Below, in pieces: positions 1 to 8,514 of a stretch of DNA of 64,000 bases. Every line of letters starts with the position of its first letter. Position 1 is the first letter of the stretch. A program made the translations under genes and the position numbers. The stretch is from NCBI GenBank assembly GCA_965230375.1, contig CBDDKU010000002.1:1-64000 (forward strand), read 5' to 3'. Source of the DNA: CBDDKU01 sp965230375 (GTDB lineage Bacteria > Bacteroidota > Bacteroidia > Flavobacteriales_D > Cryomorphaceae). The notes below the pieces were generated by a model. The model made no database searches. It was not told the origin of the DNA and worked only from the letters and a program-made list of their open reading frames with translations.

Positions 1-32
1 GGAAGCTAAACGCCTTTAAACTCAAGATTTTG

Positions 33-61
33 GGCCCCGAAGAGATTCGGGGCCTTTTTTT
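33..61 (+). terminator. Rho-independent terminator of an upstream gene
   Basis: An 8-bp GC-rich stem (33-40 pairing with 47-54) with a 6-nt loop is followed directly by a run of seven T. It would end a plus-strand transcript entering from outside the window. A stop codon in frame 1 at 7-9 could be the end of that upstream gene, but too little is present to identify it. Confidence 0.8.
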
Positions 62-131
62 GTCCATCCAAAAAAACGTAACCCCACCCGCGAAATACCA
101 GTAAAACGTCGTGAATCTTATAACTCGATTC

Positions 132-3100
132 ATGATTAAGAAAATCTTTTGGACGTTCGGACTTTGTCTGACAGTGTTGTTGACTACGGGACAGGAATCT
201 ACTGATGCACTCAGTGAGGACCACAACCATCATGCACATGAGCAGTGTGCTCATACCGCTATTCACGAGCGAATGATGCTGGAAAACCCAAACTACTTGC
301 AAAAGCAAGAAGAGCGTGAAGCAATGATTGAAGATGCTATGAGACGCATCCAACAAGGACTTATCCAAAAGTCAAACGAGATTTATACTATCCCCGTAGT
401 TGTTCATGTTATTCATGACGGTGATGCTTACGGGACAGGATCCAATATTTCAGATGAACAGGTCTATAGTGCCATAAACGCACTGAATGAAGATTACAGA
501 AAACTACCGGGAACATGGGGTGATGGTGATGGAGCTGATATTGAAGTAGAGTTTTGCTTGGCCGTACGCGACCCAAGCAACAATGCACACTCTGGGATTA
601 ACCGTGTCAATGGTTGTTCAGTTACAGATTATTGCACTGAAGGAATTACAGCCGGTAATGGTCAAGGTGCCGATGAGTCTGATGTAAAAGATCTATCTCG
701 CTGGCCAAAAGAAGACTACTACAATATTTGGGTTGTTACAGAAATCGAGAACAACAATGGTGGGTCTGGAATTCAAGGATACGCTTATTTCCCTGGTGCC
801 AGCAGTGCTGTAGATGGAACTGTAATCCTTTACAACGCCTTTGGTACCGTTGGTACACTAAAATCATACACCAACCGAAATAAGACGCTAACGCATGAGT
901 TGGGTCATGGTTTCGGGCTTTTCCACACCTTCCAGGGTGGATCGTGTAGCGAAACCAATTGCGCCCTACAAGGTGACCGGGTTTGTGACACCCCTCCTAC
1001 TGTTCAAAATTCGAGCTGTAGTTCTCCTGCTTGCAGTGGAACTCAACAAGTAGAGAACTACATGGACTATACGAGTCAAACGTGTAAGAACATGTTTACA
1101 GAAGGTCAAAAGACCCGAATGAGACTAGTTATCGAAAACTCTAGGACTTCGCTGCTTTCTTCCAATGGATGTGAGCCAGTTGCTGCAGCCGCAGCTGATG
1201 CGGGAATTACCGCTATTACAAGTCCGTCAGGAAATCTTTGTGACCCTAATATCATTCCGGTAGTTGAGCTATCCAACCTAGGGTCTACCCCACTTGCCAA
1301 CGCTACTATCCAGTATAGAACAGGCGGAGCATGGGAAAACCATAATTGGACAGGTCTTTTGGGCCCAGGTCAATCTACAACGATTACTCTCCCTTCGTAT
1401 AATGGTGGTTGGGGAAACAATACGCTTGAAGTGCGTACGCAAAACCCAAATGGCGGTGCCGATGAAACACCATCGAATGATGAGATGACTTTGGACTATT
1501 CAGCGGTTCAAAATGGACATGAACTTACTGTAACTATTGAGCTAGATGCATTGGGTGGACAGACCACCTGGGATATCAGAGATGGCTCAAACAACGTGAT
1601 CGCATCAGGCGGTCCATACGCGAACTTCTCCTCCGGAACAGTTGAAACATCAACAGTCTGTGTGGGAAACGGTTGTTACGACTTCACGATTTACGATGCA
1701 TTCGGAAATGGAATCTGCTGCGCCAGTGGAAATGGATCTTACGAAGTAACCGACGGCGACAACAATGTACTTGCTAGTGGTGGGTCATTTACTGACGAAG
1801 AAACAACTGAGATCTGTCTTACTTCTGGTGGTGGATCACCGCCTTCGGCAAACTTTAGTGCCAGTGATACGGATATCTGTGAGGGAGAGTCAATCACATT
1901 TACAAATCTTTCTTCGGGAAGCAGTGTGACTTACGCCTGGACTTTCTTTGGTGGAAGCCCTACAAACGTGAGTGGAGCAAATCCTGGTGCGATTACCTAC
2001 AACAATCCTGGAACATATAACGTGCGATTGATCGCTACAAATGCAGATGGATCAGATACTGAACTGAAATCGAACTACATCACCGTTGGAGCAAACCAAA
2101 CCTGGTATGCTGATAATGACAATGATGGACACGGTGATCCGAATAACACTACCCAAAACTGTACTCAGCCAGCAGGATATGTGGCCAATGCCGATGACTG
2201 TAACGACAACAATGGTAGCGATTGGAATAGCTGCTACGACTGTAATGGTGTAATGAACGGAACGGCAGTTCTCGATAACTGTGGTACCTGTGATTCAAAC
2301 CCAGCAAACGATTGTGTGCAGGATTGCGCCGGCGTATGGGGTGGATCAGCTTATGAAGATAATTGTGGTACCTGTGATACAAATCCAGCCAATGACTGTG
2401 TACAAGATTGTGCAGGCGTTTGGGGTGGATCAGCTTATGAAGACAATTGCGGTACCTGTGATGCAAACCCAGCAAATGACTGTGTGCAAGACTGTGCAGG
2501 TGTTTGGGGTGGGTCAGCCTACGAAGACAACTGTGGAACTTGTGATGCCAACCCTGCCAATGACTGTGTGCAAGACTGTGCCGGTGTGTGGGGTGGATCA
2601 GCATATGAAGATAATTGTGGAACCTGTGACGACAATCCAGCAAATGACTGTGTGCAAGACTGTGCAGGTGTTTGGGGTGGATCAGCTTACTACGATGAAT
2701 GTGGTACTTGTGATGACAATCCTGCAAATGACTGTATTCCATGTGATGATTTGAGCATTAGTCTTGTGTCGAGCACAGACCCAACTTGTTTTGAATCTGA
2801 AAATGGTAGTATCGAAATTGCTATTAGCGCACCTTCAAGTGACTATACTGTACAATGGGCTCATGGACCTACTTCTACCAGTCTAACAGGCTTAGGCGCC
2901 GGAACGTACAACGTGACCGTATCGCTAGATGATTGTACCGCTTTTCTTTCAGTGGTATTGGAAGCTCCTGGTCAATTAGTGGTAAGCGCTATCAACCTGG
3001 TAGACAATCCGTGCGATATTGAAAACGAAGGAAGCGCAGATCTCGAAATTAGTGGTGGTTCTGCTCCATATTCTATACTAGTTAACGGTGAAAGCATTGT

Positions 3101-4325
3101 AAACACTACGCTATCAAACCTTGCATCTGGTGTATACGATGTGTCTGTGACAGACGCGAACGGGTGTACCGCCAACACATCATTTGAAATCGAATCGATT
3201 CCATGTGATGAATTGGAGAATACCCAGATCATCTCATCTATTTGCGAAGAAGGTACGCTTAGCTTCTTCACGGAAATCTACTGCGAATCAATCGCCGGAG
3301 CGACAGGCTATGAGTGGGAATTCACGAATACCATCACACTCGAGACTATTTTGGCGACGAGCACTGACAACGTGATTCTTGCCAACGATATAGCTGGAAT
3401 CATCCCTGGAGAAATCTATAACATCAGAGTGCGCGGCCTAAGTGATACAGCCAACTCAGAGTTTGGTGTGGCTTGTCAATTGACATTTGAAATTCCAGCA
3501 TCTATGTTGAGCGAAGATTTTTGCGGAAATCTAGAGTTGACTCAGGAAGTGACTGTTACAGGATTAATTGTAGAAGGTGCAACCCAATTTGAATTCCGAT
3601 TCGAAGATGCTGAAACATTAGAGCGTTTCTACTACTACAACTCTGTTCCTACTTGTCCACTTGCAGAAGTAGAAGGACTCGAAGAAAACAAGATTTACAA
3701 TACCCATGTGAGAGCTCGATACAACAACACCTGGGGCCCATTTGGCCAGAGCTGCGCCATCATGATCACTCCTATCGTATTGACAACTAGCCTTCAGGAC
3801 GACTGGTGCGAAAACACAGCTATTTTTTCTGAAAATGATGTGATTTTACTGCAACCAATCGATGGAGCCACCGTATACGAACTCGAGATTACCGAAAGGG
3901 AAACTGGAATTGTAACAACTGTTCAAAGCGACAGTTTTGAGTTCGACACTTCACTCTTCGAAGATCTTACCCTGAACACTATGTATGATGCCCGAGCGAG
4001 GGCGATGATAGAAGGAGTCTGGACTCCTTGGGGAGCGGTGTGTGCCATCGGATTTGTAGAGCCAGAAGCGCCAAAGCTAAACATGCTCTTATATCCAAAT
4101 CCACTGGTATTTGGTAATACGCTGAACATGCTCACCAAGGGGGACTGGGAAAACATTCGAATCGAACTGACCAACGCACAAGGAGTAGCCTTGGGTCACT
4201 TGTCGAAGGATTTCCAAAATGAAGTGCCAAACACCATGGCACTACCTGACCTCCCCTCAGGATTGTATTTGATCCATCTATCACATGGAAAGCAAACGCT
4301 GACTAAAAAATTCCTGATTCACTAG
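132..4325 (+). CDS. Secreted M43-family metalloprotease, T9SS cargo (type A sorting)
   Basis: Probably an extracellular zinc endopeptidase of the pappalysin-like M43 group. From ATG 132 (1397 residues) the order is: signal peptide (about 1-21, KK then a hydrophobic core ending LLTTGQ); catalytic domain with the zinc motif HELGHGFGLFH at 255-265 and a Met-turn NYMDY near 309-313; a CARDB-like segment; a PKD domain (about 570-660); six 28-residue Cys-rich repeats (about 703-870); two SprB-like repeats; three tandem fibronectin-like repeats of about 100 residues; and a C-terminal T9SS type A sorting domain beginning LLYPNP and ending KKFLIH. A GTG at 111 would add seven residues before the signal peptide, so ATG 132 is preferred. 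All catalytic residues expected for the family are present. Natural substrate unknown. A terminator follows the stop. Confidence 0.88.
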   Translation: MIKKIFWTFGLCLTVLLTTGQESTDALSEDHNHHAHEQCAHTAIHERMMLENPNYLQKQEEREAMIEDAMRRIQQGLIQKSNEIYTIPVVVHVIHDGDAYGTGSNISDEQVYSAINALNEDYRKLPGTWGDGDGADIEVEFCLAVRDPSNNAHSGINRVNGCSVTDYCTEGITAGNGQGADESDVKDLSRWPKEDYYNIWVVTEIENNNGGSGIQGYAYFPGASSAVDGTVILYNAFGTVGTLKSYTNRNKTLTHELGHGFGLFHTFQGGSCSETNCALQGDRVCDTPPTVQNSSCSSPACSGTQQVENYMDYTSQTCKNMFTEGQKTRMRLVIENSRTSLLSSNGCEPVAAAAADAGITAITSPSGNLCDPNIIPVVELSNLGSTPLANATIQYRTGGAWENHNWTGLLGPGQSTTITLPSYNGGWGNNTLEVRTQNPNGGADETPSNDEMTLDYSAVQNGHELTVTIELDALGGQTTWDIRDGSNNVIASGGPYANFSSGTVETSTVCVGNGCYDFTIYDAFGNGICCASGNGSYEVTDGDNNVLASGGSFTDEETTEICLTSGGGSPPSANFSASDTDICEGESITFTNLSSGSSVTYAWTFFGGSPTNVSGANPGAITYNNPGTYNVRLIATNADGSDTELKSNYITVGANQTWYADNDNDGHGDPNNTTQNCTQPAGYVANADDCNDNNGSDWNSCYDCNGVMNGTAVLDNCGTCDSNPANDCVQDCAGVWGGSAYEDNCGTCDTNPANDCVQDCAGVWGGSAYEDNCGTCDANPANDCVQDCAGVWGGSAYEDNCGTCDANPANDCVQDCAGVWGGSAYEDNCGTCDDNPANDCVQDCAGVWGGSAYYDECGTCDDNPANDCIPCDDLSISLVSSTDPTCFESENGSIEIAISAPSSDYTVQWAHGPTSTSLTGLGAGTYNVTVSLDDCTAFLSVVLEAPGQLVVSAINLVDNPCDIENEGSADLEISGGSAPYSILVNGESIVNTTLSNLASGVYDVSVTDANGCTANTSFEIESIPCDELENTQIISSICEEGTLSFFTEIYCESIAGATGYEWEFTNTITLETILATSTDNVILANDIAGIIPGEIYNIRVRGLSDTANSEFGVACQLTFEIPASMLSEDFCGNLELTQEVTVTGLIVEGATQFEFRFEDAETLERFYYYNSVPTCPLAEVEGLEENKIYNTHVRARYNNTWGPFGQSCAIMITPIVLTTSLQDDWCENTAIFSENDVILLQPIDGATVYELEITERETGIVTTVQSDSFEFDTSLFEDLTLNTMYDARARAMIEGVWTPWGAVCAIGFVEPEAPKLNMLLYPNPLVFGNTLNMLTKGDWENIRIELTNAQGVALGHLSKDFQNEVPNTMALPDLPSGLYLIHLSHGKQTLTKKFLIH
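2238..2741 (+). repeat. Six tandem 84-bp (28-aa) Cys-rich coding repeats
   Basis: Units begin at 2238, 2322, 2406, 2490, 2574 and 2658, exactly 84 bp apart. Each unit encodes the pattern DC-GV-GG-AY--D-CGTCD-NPANDC, with four or five cysteines. Units 2 to 5 are nearly identical in protein and mostly in DNA; the first is the most diverged, and the last changes only near its end. They lie inside the protease reading frame, so the period is kept in multiples of three. Asp/Asn-rich Cys repeats like these are common in Bacteroidota surface proteins and may bind calcium (inference). Confidence 0.93.
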
Positions 4326-4357
4326 TCTGAATCATTAAACGCATAGTTTAAGGGGAG

Positions 4358-4402
4358 AAGTCGCTGCTCGGCCTTCGGGTCGTCAGCGGCTTTGTTTTTT
4401 TT
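4358..4402 (+). terminator. Rho-independent terminator after the protease gene
   Basis: A 9-bp stem (4358-4366 with 4384-4392, one G-T pair) with a 17-nt loop is followed by a T-rich run. It lies 33 bases past the protease stop and separates it from the DUF819 gene. Confidence 0.8.
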
Positions 4403-4479
4403 ATGCTCTTGAACGATTACTTAAAACCAATTCCCAATTCTTCTAGAGTAATCGTATTATTGCGTCCAAACACGACTTT

Positions 4480-5760
4480 ATGGCCTTTCCAATTGAAAAT
4501 GACGCGATAAATCTGGGAATCTTACTGGTGGTTCTAGCGGTGATCTTCAAAACGCTCACGCTAAAATCCTTCTCCAAGTTTTATAGATATGTCCCTGCTT
4601 TACTGCTTTGCTACTTCGTTCCAGCAATTCTCAATTCAATTGGACTTATCTCACACGAATCAGGCGACAGACTCTACTATGTGGCATCTCGGTTTCTGCT
4701 ACCAGCCAGTTTGGTGCTGCTCTGCATCAACATCGACTTGAAGGGTGTGCTAAAACTCGGCCCCAAGGCATTGATCATGTTTGCCACATCTACTGTGAGC
4801 ATCATTATTGGAGCGCCAATCGCGCTTTGGTTGATCGGTCAGCTTGAGCCTACCCTTCTCACAGACCAAGGAGCTGAATCGATCTGGCGAGGATTGGCTA
4901 CTATAGCCGGTTCGTGGATCGGTGGTGGCGCAAACCAAACGGCCATGAAGGAAATCTACGGTGCCAGCGATACCTTATTCTCTGCCATGATTGTGGTTGA
5001 TGTAGTCGTGGCCAATATCTGGATGGCTTTCCTACTCTATGGAGCTGGAATATCTGACAAGCTCGACACCCGACTCAAAGCCGACAACACGGCAATTGGC
5101 GATCTAAAGCACCGAATCGAAAAGCAACAACTCGCCAATGCGCGAATTCCGAACTTTACCGATATCATGATGATCTTAGGAGTTGGGTTCGGGATGGTAG
5201 CCATTGCTCACGGATTGAGTGATAGCATCGCTCCGGGCATCAAGGCGAGTATCACATCGGTACTCGAATCAGATCCCGAATCGGGCTGGCGTCTCTTTAC
5301 ATCATTCGGTAGCGCATTCTTTTGGTTGGTAGTCTTTGCCACAGTTGGAGGCGTTGTACTCTCATTCACTAGGTTCCGAAAACTCGAAGACGCCGGAGCA
5401 TCCAAATTTGGATCTGCATTTCTCTACGTTCTTGTTGCGACCATCGGGCTTCACATGGATATAGGTCAATTGATCAGAGAATGGGAAGTATTCAAGTACA
5501 TCATCTCCATCGGATTTATCTGGATTATCATCCATATTGCCATCCTGCTTCTCGTCGGGAAATTAATCAAAGCACCTTTCTTCTTTATTGCAGTAGGTAG
5601 CCAGGCCAATATTGGTGGCGCGGCATCCGCACCTATTGTCGCTTCGGCATTTAGTCCGGCATTGGCTCCAGTTGGTGTGCTTCTAGCTGTATTGGGATAC
5701 GCCGTTGGTACTTTCGGAGCCATCGCCTGTGCCATCCTGATGCAATCGCTGGTGATGTAA
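4480..5760 (+). CDS. DUF819 family integral membrane protein
   Basis: A 426-residue, very hydrophobic protein with about ten to eleven predicted membrane segments, the usual length for the DUF819 (YjcL-like) family. Recognisable family stretches include the Gly-rich segment GSWIGGGANQ in the middle and GSQANIGGAASAP near the C-terminus, which repeat each other in style and suggest a two-fold transporter-like architecture. No substrate is established for the family to my knowledge. It acts in the inner membrane. The deacetylase-like gene starts 45 bases after its stop, so the two may be co-transcribed. The preceding terminator implies its own promoter, but I could not identify a convincing one. 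Confidence 0.85.
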   Translation: MAFPIENDAINLGILLVVLAVIFKTLTLKSFSKFYRYVPALLLCYFVPAILNSIGLISHESGDRLYYVASRFLLPASLVLLCINIDLKGVLKLGPKALIMFATSTVSIIIGAPIALWLIGQLEPTLLTDQGAESIWRGLATIAGSWIGGGANQTAMKEIYGASDTLFSAMIVVDVVVANIWMAFLLYGAGISDKLDTRLKADNTAIGDLKHRIEKQQLANARIPNFTDIMMILGVGFGMVAIAHGLSDSIAPGIKASITSVLESDPESGWRLFTSFGSAFFWLVVFATVGGVVLSFTRFRKLEDAGASKFGSAFLYVLVATIGLHMDIGQLIREWEVFKYIISIGFIWIIIHIAILLLVGKLIKAPFFFIAVGSQANIGGAASAPIVASAFSPALAPVGVLLAVLGYAVGTFGAIACAILMQSLVM

Positions 5761-5805
5761 ACAATCGCTCGTTTATCTGGTTGAAGATCTAAATCGAAAT
5801 TCGCT

Positions 5806-6705
5806 TTGCTCAAGATCGCCTGGTCGCCCATCTACTGTCATCCCGTTCCATCAAACCACAGGTTTCCCATGGAGAAGTACAATTTGGTGCCCGAGCAATT
5901 GAAGTATGAAGGGATCATATCGGATGATAACCTATTTCAGCCTAACCCTGCATCTGATGACCAAGTCTTAGCCGTTCATGATCCGACCTATTTCCAAAAG
6001 CTACTAACCGGAAAACTAAGCCGCGCCGAAGAGCGAGCCACCGGTTTTAAATGGAGCGAAGAATTAATTGAGCGAGAGATCACCATCATGGGTGGGACGA
6101 TTGAATCGGTGAGCTATGCGGCCGAATATGGTATCTCGGCCAATATTGCCGGTGGAACTCACCATGCTTTTGCCGATCGGGGCGAAGGGTTTTGCCTGCT
6201 CAACGACCTAGCCATGGCTGCCCGGCACGCCCAAAATTTGGGCTTTGCTAAAATTTTAATTCTAGATCTCGATGTCCACCACGGCAATGGCACCGCGTCG
6301 ATTTTCCAGGGTGATCCTTCGGTTTTTACCTTCAGCATGCACGGTGCCAAAAACTACCCTTTCCGCAAGCCACAAGGCGACTTGGACATTGCTCTGGAAG
6401 ATAAAACGGATGATGCTTTTTATTTAAAGGTCTTGGAAGAAAATCTAAAAATAGTGCTGACCGAATTTCAACCCGATTTCGTTCTATACCAAAGTGGTGT
6501 AGATGTTCTGGAAGAAGACAAACTGGGAAGGTTGGGCCTTAGTCTACAGGGATGTCAGCGGCGAGATGAAATCGCCTTTGATCTGATTCGAAATGCTGAT
6601 ATCCCCATCTCTTTTGCTCTGGGCGGTGGCTACTCTCCCAAGATTTCGACCATCGTAGATGCTCACGCAAATACGTTTAGACTTGCGGCAGAATATGTCG
6701 ATTAA
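5806..6705 (+). CDS. Histone deacetylase/AcuC-like zinc deacetylase
   Basis: Probably a cytoplasmic zinc-dependent deacetylase of the arginase/deacetylase superfamily, acting on acetyl-lysine or small acetylated amines. The 299 residues show GGTHHAF (His119/His120), LDLDVHHGNG (Asp156 and His158 as zinc ligands), SGVDV (Asp233, third ligand) and the catalytic-Tyr loop LGGGY. The N-terminus reads HPVPSNHRFPM, the usual family opening, which fixes the start close to residue 1. The only start in frame is TTG at 5806, because a stop lies seven codons upstream; the first ATG would cut off conserved residues. It follows the DUF819 gene closely and overlaps the stop of the convergent gene at 6702 by 4 bases. 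Substrate not predictable from sequence. Confidence 0.87.
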   Translation: MLKIAWSPIYCHPVPSNHRFPMEKYNLVPEQLKYEGIISDDNLFQPNPASDDQVLAVHDPTYFQKLLTGKLSRAEERATGFKWSEELIEREITIMGGTIESVSYAAEYGISANIAGGTHHAFADRGEGFCLLNDLAMAARHAQNLGFAKILILDLDVHHGNGTASIFQGDPSVFTFSMHGAKNYPFRKPQGDLDIALEDKTDDAFYLKVLEENLKIVLTEFQPDFVLYQSGVDVLEEDKLGRLGLSLQGCQRRDEIAFDLIRNADIPISFALGGGYSPKISTIVDAHANTFRLAAEYVD

Positions 6706-7265
6706 GCATTCATGATTTGCCGAATCTCTGCCCGAAGGTATTGCAAGGCGATATCGCTTGGCAAACGCTCCACCTTCGATGCACCTTCGAATATTTTGCG
6801 TGTCAAAGCCATGGCCGATTCTCCATCAGGCAACTGCTCTCCCATCTGAGTGATGAATTTGATCATTTCATCTTTACTGCGCTTTATGAGATTCCAGGAC
6901 TCTTCAGAAATATAAATCTGCTGAGATAGATTGTGGTCAAATTCTTCACGAATCGATCGAAGCATTTCAGACTGGAGCATTTTAGCATCCATCCCCGCAC
7001 GGTGAATCCGCATCACAAGACGATCTGGTGCTATGCGCTCCAAGTAAAGTGCGAAACGCTCTGCAGCCTGGAGCTGTAATTTCAAGACAGTATCTGAGTG
7101 ACCTGCTACAGCTACCCCGGCCTGAGTTTGAATCTGCGGTCTGGGCTTTGGACGCTTATCACGCTCTTTGATAAAACGGGTTCCTTCGTGAAAAAGGTAG
7201 ATCAAAACTGCACCAATGATCAAGGCTGGCACAGCCACTTTTAAAATCTCCATTAACTGATCCAT
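6702..7265 (-). CDS. Conserved membrane-anchored protein of unknown function
   Basis: 187 residues: a short N-terminus, one membrane segment (about 10-25, ending in a basic stretch KERDKRPKPRP), then a soluble, probably helical domain facing the cytoplasm. The conserved-looking part begins AAERFALYLERI and includes a run rich in charged residues through SEESWNLIKRSKDEMI. I recognise this as a small protein widespread in Bacteroidota, possibly the family called DUF7935, but I am not sure of the number, and no function is known. It lies 14 bases after the NamZ-like gene on the same strand, so the two are probably one transcript. Confidence 0.6.
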   Translation of the reverse strand: MDQLMEILKVAVPALIIGAVLIYLFHEGTRFIKERDKRPKPRPQIQTQAGVAVAGHSDTVLKLQLQAAERFALYLERIAPDRLVMRIHRAGMDAKMLQSEMLRSIREEFDHNLSQQIYISEESWNLIKRSKDEMIKFITQMGEQLPDGESAMALTRKIFEGASKVERLPSDIALQYLRAEIRQIMNA

Positions 7266-7279
7266 GGTTTCAAATTGAA

Positions 7280-8485
7280 TTAAGGGTAAATGAAGTACTT
7301 CTGGCGAATAAGCTCAAACGCTCGAAGGTCATCTTCCCAAGATTTCCTGATTTCTTGCTCTGATTTCCCATCTAAAACGTCTTGACGCATGGAAGTATTG
7401 CCAGCCAATTTATCAAAGTACAAGGTCTTTAAGAAAAATTCATCCTGATTTTGCGTTTCAGTATACATTCTCAAAAGCCATGTAATGTCAAGGCTGTCTA
7501 GTGGCAGGTCTCCTTCCATTCTTGCAGCGAGGTTATACCCTTTGCACTTCTCGCCCTTAAACTTAGGGTTGGTCGATGCCCCTTTGATGCTACGCGGGGT
7601 AAACTCAAAGTCGCCATACTCATTGCTTGGCTCTCCTATCAAGGTAAACGGACGATCAGTTCCGCGACCAGCCGATACGATTGTTCCTTCAAAAAACCCC
7701 AAACTCGGATAGAGATATATCGCCGTCATATCAGGAAGGTTTGGCGATGGCTTTATTGGCAAGTCGTATCGCGAATCGTGCGTGTAGTTGAGACAAGTAA
7801 CAACTTCCAATTCACACTTCACACCGTTGTTTAACCAGCCTTCTCCGTTGATCATCCGTGCATATTCACCAATGGTAAGCCCATAAACTACGGGTACAGG
7901 GTGGAGTCCCACGAATGAAGACTGCTCCAAATTGAGCACTGGTCCATCGATGTAATGACCGTGGGGATTCGGGCGGTCCAGAACAATGACTTTAACACCA
8001 TTTTCGGCACAAGCTTCCATCACATAGTGCATAGTGGATAGGTAGGTGTAAAAACGGACCCCAACATCTTGTATATCGAAAATCATAACATCGATCCCAT
8101 CCAGCATTTCTTTAGATGGCTTCTTCGACTTTCCATAAAGAGAAATGATCGGTAGCCCCGTTTTCTTATCCTTTTGGTCGTTGATCTGATCACCGTCGGG
8201 CACATTCCCTCTGAAACCGTGCTCAGGGGCAAATACAGCCTGAATTGAAATACCAAGACTTAATAGACTGTCTACCAAGTGCGTGTTCTCTACAATTGAT
8301 GTATGATTTCCAACTACACCAACCTTTGCGCTACCCAAAGTTTCTGCTAGACTATCGATTTGGTAAATTCCAGGGAGAACGGGCTTAGTTTTGGCTACTG
8401 GTTCATCATGATTAGCTGTGGATTGTCCATGGCAGGAAATCAAGAACAAAACAGCGACCATCCATAAAACGGGTCCTATTTTCAT
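7280..8485 (-). CDS. NamZ-like exo-beta-N-acetylmuramidase (DUF1343) lipoprotein
   Basis: Member of the DUF1343 family (GH171), whose characterised member NamZ releases MurNAc from the non-reducing end of peptidoglycan fragments. Visible family motifs: APEHGFRG, FDIQDVGVRFYTY, LDRPNP and the SAGRGTDRPF loop. From ATG 8485 the protein has 401 residues and opens with a lipoprotein signal peptide whose lipobox reads LISC, so it is probably anchored in the periplasm or outer membrane. An in-frame start at 8515 would put ten residues ahead of the signal peptide and is less likely. Likely role: cell-wall recycling or scavenging of wall fragments. It is divergent from the permease gene starting at 8515. 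Confidence 0.85.
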   Translation of the reverse strand: MKIGPVLWMVAVLFLISCHGQSTANHDEPVAKTKPVLPGIYQIDSLAETLGSAKVGVVGNHTSIVENTHLVDSLLSLGISIQAVFAPEHGFRGNVPDGDQINDQKDKKTGLPIISLYGKSKKPSKEMLDGIDVMIFDIQDVGVRFYTYLSTMHYVMEACAENGVKVIVLDRPNPHGHYIDGPVLNLEQSSFVGLHPVPVVYGLTIGEYARMINGEGWLNNGVKCELEVVTCLNYTHDSRYDLPIKPSPNLPDMTAIYLYPSLGFFEGTIVSAGRGTDRPFTLIGEPSNEYGDFEFTPRSIKGASTNPKFKGEKCKGYNLAARMEGDLPLDSLDITWLLRMYTETQNQDEFFLKTLYFDKLAGNTSMRQDVLDGKSEQEIRKSWEDDLRAFELIRQKYFIYP

Positions 8486-8514
8486 ACATTTACGGGCAAT
8501 ATCAAACTGCATCA

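Noticed and set aside
2238..2741. Possible CRISPR array
   Set aside because: Repeats are contiguous, 84 bp, coding and in phase with the protease; there are no unique spacers and no cas genes.
2149..2742. Minus-strand ORF of 197 codons opposite the protease repeats
   Set aside because: The 84-bp period keeps all frames open; the product is a His/Leu/Arg-rich artefact with no domain.
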